DNA of 64,000 bases, taken from positions 62,001-126,000 of the forward strand of contig NZ_VOOS01000005.1 in assembly GCF_007993035.1 (NCBI RefSeq). The letters run 5' to 3'. The position numbers and the translations under genes are program-made. The notes beneath the pieces were generated by a model that was given only the letters and a program-made list of their open reading frames with translations, searched no databases and was not told the DNA's origin. Source of the DNA: Vicingus serpentipes (lineage in GTDB: Bacteria; Bacteroidota; Bacteroidia; Flavobacteriales_E; Vicingaceae). Shown here piece by piece: positions 19,628-30,100 of the stretch. Each line of letters begins with the position of its first letter. Within the stretch, counting starts at the first letter, position 1.

Positions 19628-20132
19628 AATTTAACAATACTTGGTTTTTCTCAACTGCCTCTCCCTTTTTTGCCACTATGCTTTTTATCACTCCATCAGT
19701 TGGGGATTTTATCACATTTTCCATTTTCATAGCTTCTAAAATCAACAACGTATCTCCTTTAGCAACAGACTGGCCTACCTCAACATCAATTTCCAAAACT
19801 AACCCTGGCATTGGTGCTTTTAAATCAGAAACTTTTGCAGAAGCTAGATTATCCATACCTAAACTATGCAGCAATTCATCAAATTTGTCTTTAATTTGAT
19901 ATTTATATTTAATGCCATTTACCTTTAAAAAAACCTCTTTGGTTTCAGGTTTAAATTTCAACACTTCAATATTATATGACTTATTATCTTTTATTACATG
20001 AAAAGTTGTCTCATTTATTTGAGCTACATCCCAGCTAAACTTTTCACCATCAACAACTCCCGAATTGGTAGTTTTATCAAAAGCAACATTAAACTCCGTT
20101 TTATTTTCTGCTATAACTTTTAAATCGTCCAT
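19620..20132 (-). CDS. Biotin carboxyl carrier protein-like protein (acyl-CoA carboxylase biotinyl domain)
   Basis: A 170-residue protein. The C-terminal biotinyl/lipoyl domain (about 100-170) holds the biotinylation motif EAMKMEN with K136. The N-terminal half resembles the linker between biotin carboxylase and biotinyl domain in propionyl-CoA/acetyl-CoA carboxylase alpha subunits. The carboxylase and carboxyltransferase subunits are not nearby, so its partners are encoded elsewhere. It is the first gene of a unit with the lipoprotein and the 50-residue membrane protein. Confidence 0.88.
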   Translation of the reverse strand: MDDLKVIAENKTEFNVAFDKTTNSGVVDGEKFSWDVAQINETTFHVIKDNKSYNIEVLKFKPETKEVFLKVNGIKYKYQIKDKFDELLHSLGMDNLASAKVSDLKAPMPGLVLEIDVEVGQSVAKGDTLLILEAMKMENVIKSPTDGVIKSIVAKKGEAVEKNQVLLNFE

Positions 20133-20227
20133 TTGTAGTGTTTTTATTTACTTCAAAAATAACCATATTCATTAAAAATTAGAACTTTGATTTTTTATTT
20201 TGAAAAAGACTTAAGAATAATAGTAAA

Positions 20228-20992
20228 ATGGAATTGAATTATAAGCGAATAGGTTCTGGTGAATCCTTAATTATTTTACATGGTTTATTTGGTTCTCTTG
20301 ACAATTGGATGACTCTTGCCAAAATATTAAGTGAAGATTTTGAAGTTTTTATAGTAGACCAGCGAAATCATGGTCAATCTCCTCATAGCAATGAATTTAA
20401 TTATGACGCTATGGCTGATGATTTATATGAATTTATAAATACTCACCAAATAGTTGATCCAATAATTTTAGGTCACTCTATGGGAGGAAAAACAGCCATG
20501 CAGTTTGCAATGAATTACCCTACAAAACTTTCAAAACTAATTGTAGCTGACATCGCTCCAAAATCATATCCTGTTCATCATCGTGGTATTATTGATGGAT
20601 TATTAAGTTTAAATTTTGATGAAATAAAATCAAGAGGAGAAGCTGATACTATTTTAGCAGCAAGCATTGAAGAGCCTTCTACCCGTCAATTTTTATTGAA
20701 AAATTTGTACTGGATAGAAAAATCAAAATTAGCTTGGCGATTCAATTTACCTGTAATTAATAATAATATTGAAACTATTGGCGAAGGTTTACAAAACACA
20801 TCCGCTTTTGAGAAACCAACTCTCTTTATTCGAGGAGAATTGTCAAATTATATAGTTAATTCTGACTTCAAAAATATTCAAGAAATATTTCCAAATTCCT
20901 CAATTAAAACAATTAATAATTCTGGACACTGGGTTCATGCGGAAAAACCCGCAGAGTTTTTAACATTAGTTACTTCATTTTTATTACCTTAG
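20228..20992 (+). CDS. Alpha/beta-fold hydrolase, YbfF-like esterase
   Basis: A 254-residue cytoplasmic hydrolase with the oxyanion HGLFGS (about residue 18), nucleophile elbow GHSMGG (about 81) and catalytic His near the C-terminus (NNSGHWVHAEKP). YbfF-type enzymes cleave short acyl thioesters or esters; the substrate here is unknown. It is divergent from the biotin carrier gene. Confidence 0.88.
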   Translation: MELNYKRIGSGESLIILHGLFGSLDNWMTLAKILSEDFEVFIVDQRNHGQSPHSNEFNYDAMADDLYEFINTHQIVDPIILGHSMGGKTAMQFAMNYPTKLSKLIVADIAPKSYPVHHRGIIDGLLSLNFDEIKSRGEADTILAASIEEPSTRQFLLKNLYWIEKSKLAWRFNLPVINNNIETIGEGLQNTSAFEKPTLFIRGELSNYIVNSDFKNIQEIFPNSSIKTINNSGHWVHAEKPAEFLTLVTSFLLP

Positions 20993-21128
20993 TTGCGTTT
21001 ATTGCAACTAATAATCACATATATTCGTCAACTATAAGTAGTTAGGCTAAATATTGTCATTTAAAACAGTAACTTATTTGGTATTATTGCCGTAAACGCA
21101 ACATTGTTTAAAATTAACTTGCACATTA

Positions 21129-24100
21129 ATGAGTTTAAAAAAATACTTTCTTTTTATAATCGCAATTTTATTAGTTAACTTAGGTTTTGCGAACGATTTT
21201 TATTGGGTTGGGAATAGTGGAAATTGGAACGATGCATCACATTGGTCAGCATCTAGTGGAGGAAATGGAGGGATAGGTATACCTACTCAATCAGACAATG
21301 TAATTTTAGATGAAAACTCATTTAAAAAAAATGGAGAATTAACAATTAATGGTAACGTTTATTGTAATAGCTTCACTTCTTCAACTAAGAAAAACTTAAC
21401 TATTTCTGCTAACAATTCTGCTAGCCTTAAAATAGGAAAAGATTTTATCGTAAATGAAAAATTCAACAACAACTTTTTAGGGAGAATTATTTTCGTTAAC
21501 CCTACTCAAATTGCCGATATAAATGCTGGAGATTCTCAGTTTTATGGTGATATTGAATTTAATGGAGCCGGAACTTGGCACTTAAAAAGTAATTTATTTT
21601 TACAGGAAACTAATTCCTTAGTTTTTGAAGAAGGAACCCTTCTAGCCAACAATGTTACTATACTTACAGGCTCATTTGAAATTAATAAGAATAAAACCCA
21701 AAAATTAGAATTAATCAAGTCTAATTTTCATGCAGTAAACAAGTTCGATTTAAAAAATTCTACCACTTTTGATTTAGTTTCAACTAATTCAAACATATTC
21801 ATTAATAGACATGCTTCTAAAGCGAACATTAATACTTCAAGTTTAAACAAAAACTTATTTACATTTGGAGAAAGCACTGTAATGAAAACTTGTGGCGACA
21901 TGGGGTTAGCTGTTACGGCTACTGTTCTATCCGACTACAATTCCTTTGGTGTTTCATGTGATGGTGTTTGTGATGGTATTGCTTATGTTACTATTACTGG
22001 AGGTGTTGGCCCATTCGTAGTGAACTGGGTAGGATACGGAACACTTAATGACCCTGACACCTTACAAAACGCTTGTCAAGGTAACGTTGGGGTTGAAGTA
22101 ACCGATCAAGGTCAAAATCCACCTTTTGGAAGCCAATGTGCTGCTCAAATTTTAATTTCAAATCCTATTGAACTAACTCTAAATGTTATAGGCACAATAG
22201 ACCCAACATGTTTTGGAGATTGTGATGGAGGTATTGGAACTAGTATTAGCTTTGGTGTTCAACCTTATGATATTGCTTGGTCTGGCCCTGGAATTACCCC
22301 AGCCGATACAAACTCATCTATTTTAAACAAATGTAATGGTGCTTACGATCTGACTGTTATAGATGCTAATGGATGTCAAATTGATAGTACTTTTAACATC
22401 ACTGAACCTCCAAGGGTAACTTTTAATTTAGATAGTATAGGAATAAATTGCTTTGGAGATTGTTCTGGACAAGCACTGGCAACTAATGTCGCTGGAGGTA
22501 ATGGAACTCCTTATTCTTATCTTTGGGATGACCCTAGCGCTCAAGTTACTCCAACTGCAAGTAACCTTTGTGCTGGATTTGTTTCTGTTACCGTTACTGA
22601 TCCTCAGAACTGTTCTGCAACAGATAGTATTGAAATTATTGAACCTCTTCCTTTAACATTCAACTCTAGCTTCCAACCAGTATCTTGTGGCGGTCTTTGT
22701 GATGGATCTATTACATCTACAGTTACAGGAGGTGGTGTTGGACCTTATACTCACCATTGGAGTAATGGAACTATTGATGTTGGTGCCTCATCAACAATTG
22801 GTTCGTTATGCTTTGGGACATATACCGATTCAATTGTAGATGCAAATGGTTGTGATACTGTTTTTACTTTTACTATAATTGAACCTACTCCTTTAATTAC
22901 TTCTACAAATTTTAGTGATGTTAATTGTTTTAGTGCTTGCGATGGATTTGCTGTAACTAATACTTCTGGAGGTAATACTCCTTACAGTTATGTTTGGTCA
23001 TCAATTCCTGCTGGTCAAGTAAATACTGGACAAGGAACTGATTCAATTTCTGGCTTATGCCCTGGTCAATACATAGTTGACATCACTGATTTTAAAAATT
23101 GTACTGTTTCTGATACCGTTACAATTACAGAACCTGATTTACTTGTTGTAAACCCAAGTTCAACTGACATTTCCTGCCCTGGATTTTGTAATGGAACAGG
23201 AACTGCTGCACCAACAGGAGGAACAACGCCTTATACTTATAATTGGACAACAGTCCCTCCTCAAAATACACAAGGGGTTAATAGTTTATGTCCTGGTACA
23301 TATTTCATAACAGTTACTGATTCAAACTTATGTGTAAGCACAGATAGTATTGTAATTGTTGAACCTATACCAATGGTTCTAACTATGAATAGTACTGACA
23401 TGAGTTGTAATGGCGTATGTGATGGTACAGCAGATGTTGGAGTCGCTGGAGGAGTAACACCTTATACTTATGTATGGTCATCAGTTCCAGCTGGTCAAGT
23501 TACTACTGGGCAAGGTACTAATGCTATTTCAAATTTATGTGACGGAACTTATACCGTAACCGTTACCGACAGTAATAATTGTACTATTAATAATAATACA
23601 GTTGTTATTGAACCAAACCCTATTACTGTAAATTTAACAACTGTTGATCTATCTTGTAATGGAGTTTGTAATGGTTCTGCAAGTGTTTCTCCTAGTGGTG
23701 GTAATTCTCCATACACTGTATCTTGGAATGGAGGACCTTTTACTGCTGTAACATCAATTTCTGGATTGTGTGCAGGCCCACAAATTGTTGATGTTAGAGA
23801 TAATAACGGATGTATTGAAACTGTCAACTTTGATATTAATGAACCAACTTTACTAACAACAACTACATCAGGAACAGATTTACTTTGTAATAGCGTTTGC
23901 TCTGGAACTGCAAATACAGCTCCAATTGGTGGTACTGCTCCATATAATTATACATGGACTGGGCCTGGAGCTCCATTTACAAACACTCCTTCCCTTACCA
24001 ATTTATGTGCTGGCACTTACTACATTACAATTACTGATGATTCCTTATGTACTGTTTTAGATTCTATTATCATTACTGAACCTCTTCCAATAGACGCAAA

Positions 24101-27100
24101 CGCACAATCAACTGACATGAGTTGTAATGGTGTGTGTGATGGAACGGCTATTTCGTTGCCAATTGGAGGTACTGCTCCTTATAATTTTTCATGGTCTCCA
24201 GGCGGAGCTAACTCTCAATCCTTATCCAACTTATGTAATGGTCAATTCATTGTTACAGTTACAGACTTCAATAATTGTATAGATTTAGATACTGTTATTG
24301 TTGATAACCCTCCACTTTTAACAGTAAACGCAACTAGTATTAATGCAAGTTGTGGTGCTATCTGTGATGGTACAGCTTTAGCTACTCCAAATGGAGGGAC
24401 ATCACCATACTCATACCTATGGAGCAATTCTGACACAACACAATCATCTGGTAATTTATGTTCTGGATCATATGATGTAACTATTACTGATGCTGCAGGA
24501 TGTACAGCTAATGACAACGTTGTAATTGACAATTTAATTATAATTAACATTACTACTAATTCAATTGGAATAAGTTGTAACGGCTTATGTGACGGAGAAG
24601 CTACTGCTAACCCTTCTGGAGGAGCAACCCCATATCAGTTTAGCTGGAATACAGTGCCTGCACAAAACAATCAAACTGCAACAGGTCTTTGCCCCGGAAA
24701 TTATGAAGTTACAGTTACAGATTTAAATGGTTGTGCATCAACAGAAACTGTTAACATGCCTATTGACCCGTCAGTATTAGTTCCTAATGGAATAGCCACA
24801 AACGTTTCTTGTAATGGAGATTGTGATGGTACTTTGGCTTCGGCACCAACTGGTGGTGTACCTCCATATACTATTGTTTGGTCGGTTGCCGACACAAACA
24901 ATGTCTGCCCTGGAACTTATACCGTTACAGTTACAGACTTTAATAATTGTTCTCAAACCGATACTTTAAGAGTAAATGAACCAGATTCAATTAGTACTAA
25001 TCCCTCTATTTCACATGTAACTTGTAATGGAAATTGTAATGGAACTATTACTTTAAATGCAACTGGTGGGACAGGAACTTTATCATACCTATGGGCACAT
25101 GACAGTTCTACAAATCCAGACCTAACAGGTTTATGTGCGGGAAATTATTCCGTAACTATTACTGATTCAACAAATTGTTCAAGAGTTTTTGATTTTACTA
25201 TTACAGAACCTTCTGCTTTAACTGCGACCCCTTTAAGTACAGACGTTAGTTGTTTTGGGGGTAGCAATGGTACTGCTTCTGTTCTGGTAGGCGGAGGAAC
25301 AACTCCTTACACCTATTTTTGGTCTCCAGGAGGTCAAAACACTGATACTATATTTGGACTTTCACCTAACACCTATACTGTTACAATTACAGACAGTAAC
25401 AACTGTATTATCAATCAAAATGTTGTTGTTGATCAACCAAATCAACTACTTGCAAACCTAACAGGAACAACAATAGCATGTAATGGAAATTGTGATGGAA
25501 CAGCTATCGCAACTCCATCTGGCGGTACTTCCCCATACGATTACAACTGGACATTTAATGGAGCTTCAACTCCTTCTATTGGGCTACTATGCGTAGGAAC
25601 TTATACTGTTGAAATAACTGATGATAATGGCTGTACTGTTACTGACAGTTATGATGTAACTTCTCCTGCTATGTTAGCTGTAACTCTTGACAGCACTAAT
25701 ATAACATGTAATGGCAGCGATAATGGGACAGGTACAGTCACTCCAAATGGAGGAACTCCTCCATATACTTATCTTTGGGTTACAAGCAATCAAAACACTC
25801 CAACTGCAACTAATTTAACTCCTGGCATTCATACCGTTACAGTTACTGATTCTTTGGGCTGTTTCTTTACAGGTTCTATAAACATTCAAGAACCAGCAAT
25901 TATTAGCACAAATGAAACTGTAACTGACGCAAATTGTGGTTTTAATGATGGAGTTATTAGTACTAATCCTTCAGGGGGTACTCCTCCTTATACTCACTCA
26001 TGGTCAAGTGGGCAATCATCTCCTACAATAAGCAACTTAGGGGTAGGTTTTTACACAGATACAATTACAGATTTTAATGGATGTTCTGAAGTTTTCACTT
26101 TCGCAATAAGCAATCCAACTGGACCAACTGGAGTTACTGCCACAGTTAATGATGCTTCTTGTTTTGGCTCTTGTGATGGGAATGCAAATGTTATACCTAT
26201 TGGAGGTACTCCAACTTATGGATACTTATGGTCTGGAGGCGAAGTTGATTCTACAATAACTGGTCAGTGCGCTGGAACTTATAGTTTAACTATAACTGAC
26301 GCTTTAAATTGTGTATTAAACACCTTTGTAGTTATAGGAGAAGCTGACAGTATAACAGCAAACTTATTAACTACTAATACTAGCTGTAATTCATCTTGTG
26401 ATGGAACTGCAAGTGTCACTCCAAGTGGAGGAACTGCTCCTTATGATTATTTATGGTCTAATGGTTCTACAAGTTCTTCAGCTTCTGGATTATGTGCTGG
26501 ACCAGCTAGCGTAATTATTACAGACCATAATGGTTGTAGTAAAACAATAAACTTTGATATTACAAGTCCAAACACTATAGTATTAGCAACATCATTTACA
26601 GATGCTTTATGTAATGCTTCCTGCGATGGAACAGCAACAGCAATTGTTTCTGATGGAACTGCACCTTATAACTACTTATGGGATGATGGTTTATCACAAA
26701 CTACTCCAACAGCTACCGGATTATGTTCCGGAAATTACAATGTAATTGTTACTGATAATAATGGATGTTCTGCGAATGCTTCAGTATTTATAGACGAACC
26801 TTCTTTAATAAGCCCAAATGAAGTTATAACTGATGCGACTTGTGGTGCAAATGATGGAAGTGCAATCCTTACTCCATCAGGAGGAACTTCAGGTTATACT
26901 TATGTATGGAGTAATGGACCTACAACACCTAATGTAGGTGGTTTAAGCGCAGGCACTTACACAGTTGATATTACTGATGCCAACAACTGTACACAATCAT
27001 TCCCTATTGCAATTAGCAATGTAAATGGACCAACTATAAATACTACTCAAAATAATGCTTCATGTAATGGTGTTTGTGATGGAGATGCTAATGTTTCTAT

Positions 27101-30100
27101 AAATTCTGGAACTCCTAATTATGATATCTTATGGACTCCAGGTAACCAAACAACATCTTCAATAACTGGTTTATGTGCTGGTAATTACACTGTTGAAGTT
27201 ACAGACGGTTTAGGATGTATTACAACTCAACCTATAACAATTAGTGACAACACTTTAATTACATCAACTATCACAACTATAGATGCTACTTGTAATGGTT
27301 CTTGTAATGGTTCAGCATTAGTAGTTCCTTCAGGTGGAGTTCCTCCATACCAATACAATTGGAGTACTGGCCATACTACTAATGGTGTTGGAGGATTATG
27401 TGCTGGTAATTATTCCGTAACAATAACTGATGATCTAGGTTGTTCTATTACTGAAAATATTAATATCTCTGAATCTAGTTTATTAAATATAACTCCATCA
27501 GTTATTGACGCAAACTGTAATGGAGGGTGCGATGGTGAAGCATTAGTTAGTGTAACGGGCGGAACCGCTCCTTTCAACTATACTTGGTCGAATGGAGCAA
27601 GTACCCCTAATATTGTTGGGTTGTGTGCTGGTAATTATGATGTCATTGTTACTGATATTAATGGTTGTTTGGGTACTCGTTCTTTAACTGTTGGTCAAGG
27701 AACAGCGATTACAGCTACAATTACAAGTAATGATGCTACTTGTGGAATTTGTGATGGTGATGCCACAGTTTCTCCAGCTGGAGGATCAGGAGCTCCTTAT
27801 GATATTTTATGGTTGCCATCTGGACAAAACACTCCTAATGCAACAAACTTATGTCCAGGAGCATATAGCGTAGAAATAACAGATAATGTAGGTTGTTCAG
27901 AAACTGTAAACGTGTTGATAAGCAACCCAAATGGTCCTGATATTACTACCGAGGCAGATAGTGTTTCATGTTTTGGAACATGTGATGGAAATACTTGGAC
28001 AACTATAAATTCAGGTACTGCCCCATACATCTATCAATGGGATGATATATTATTACAATCAAATGATACCGCTAACAGCTTATGTGGAGGTTTATATAAT
28101 GTTGTCGTTCAAGATGCTAATGGTTGTATCTCTGTAGATTCTTCTAGAGTATTTGAGCCAGAAGAAATTTTAGCAAACATTACTTCTACACCTATAAACT
28201 GTATTGGAAATTCAGACGGAACTGCAACAGCAAATCCAACGGGTGGAATTGGAAATTATCAATATACATGGAATACTATACCTGTTCAAAATTCACAAAC
28301 AGCTACAGGCTTAGCAGTTGGAACTTATACCGTAACCATTACTGATGACAATAACTGTTCAATAATAGATAGTGTTACTATTACTTCTCCAACCTTAATA
28401 GATATAACAATTAGCGCAACAAGTGCAACTTGTAATGGAGATTGTGATGGGACAGCATTAGCTACGGCATCAGGGGGCAATCCTCCATACCTTTATACTT
28501 GGGATGATGCTTTAACTCAACAAAACTCATTAGCTGCAGGTTTATGCTCTAGTTTATATACAGTTACCGTTTCAGATAATAACGGCTGTACAGTAACAGA
28601 TACTGTTACGGTTCCTAATCCAACTACACTGTCGACTTCTTCAGTTCAGACTCCTGTTAATTGTTCTGGAAATTGCGATGGAACAATTACAACTAATCCA
28701 GTTGGTGGTGTAGCTCCTTACAATTTTGTATGGAGTGATGGCCAAACTTCACAAACAGCTACAGGATTATGTGCTGGAACTTACAATGTAGTAGTCATAG
28801 ATGCAAACAATTGTACAACTTCTGATACAATCATTTTAACTGATCCTTCAACTATAAATGATAGTACAACTATTAATGGACCTACTTGTGGTTTATGTGA
28901 TGGCGATGCAACAGCAAATCCAGTTGGAGGCGTTGGCCCTTATACCTATTTATGGGGAGATGGACAAACAACACAAACAGCTGTTGGGTTATGTGCTTCA
29001 ATCATTACTTTAGAAATTACAGACCAAGGTACTGGTTGTGTTTATAATTTTAATGTAATAGTAAATAATATTACCGGGCCAAACACAACAATAACTAGTA
29101 TAGATGAAACTTGTACATCTGCATGTAATGGTTCTGCAACTGTTAGTGCAAGTGGAGGTTTAGCTCCATATTCTTATACTTGGAATACATCTCCAGTACA
29201 AACAGATTCAACAGCAATTGGGTTATGTACAGGAAGCTACAATGTAACTATTGAAGATGCTCAAGGTTGTATCTCAATTGATACTGTTACAATTGGAACT
29301 AATGGATTGAATTTATCTATTACCAATGTAACACCTGAGAGTTGCTATGAAAACTGTGATGGTGAAGCGACTGTAGTTGTAGGTTCTGGAACTTCTCCAT
29401 TTGTTTATCAATGGACGCCTACAAGTCAATCAAACCCAACAGCAACTGGATTATGTGTTGGGACTTATCTTGTAACTGTTACGGATAATTTAATTTGTTC
29501 TGATTCTATTAGTACAAACATTACTGGACCAGACTCAATAAGTGTTTCTATTATTACAAATACACCTATTGGTTGTAACGGAGTTTGCGATGGACAAATT
29601 ACGGCTTCAGTAACTGGAGGTTCTTTACCTTATCAATATACTTGGGATAATGGAGAAACAACTCAAACCATTTCTAACTTATGTGCAGGAACTTACGTTG
29701 TAACGATAACTGATGCTAACGGTTGTACCAATTCAGCAACAGTAACTTTAACTGAACCTAATCCTATCGTGGCTAACGAAAGTTTAGTTCTTCCTTCATG
29801 TAATCAATGTAATGGAAGTATCAGTTTAGCTCCAAGTGGAGGAATTGGACCTTATTCGTTTGTTTGGTCTAATGGTCAAAGTACAAATCCAATTATTAAC
29901 TTATGTGCCGGTGCTTACACAGTAACAATAACAGATAATGCAACTGGATGTTCGACTATTGCTCCAATTGCTTTAAGCAATAGTAATGCACCTCAAACAA
30001 ATGTAACAGCAACACCAATTAGTTGTAATAATGTTTGCGATGGTGAATTAACATCTACTCCAACTGGAGGAACAGCTCCTTATAACTATTTATGGAATCC

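Noticed and set aside
20986-21008. Inverted repeat TTAGTTGC/GCAACTAA at the end of the hydrolase gene
   Set aside because: It spans the stop codon and has no T-run on either side, so I do not call it a terminator.
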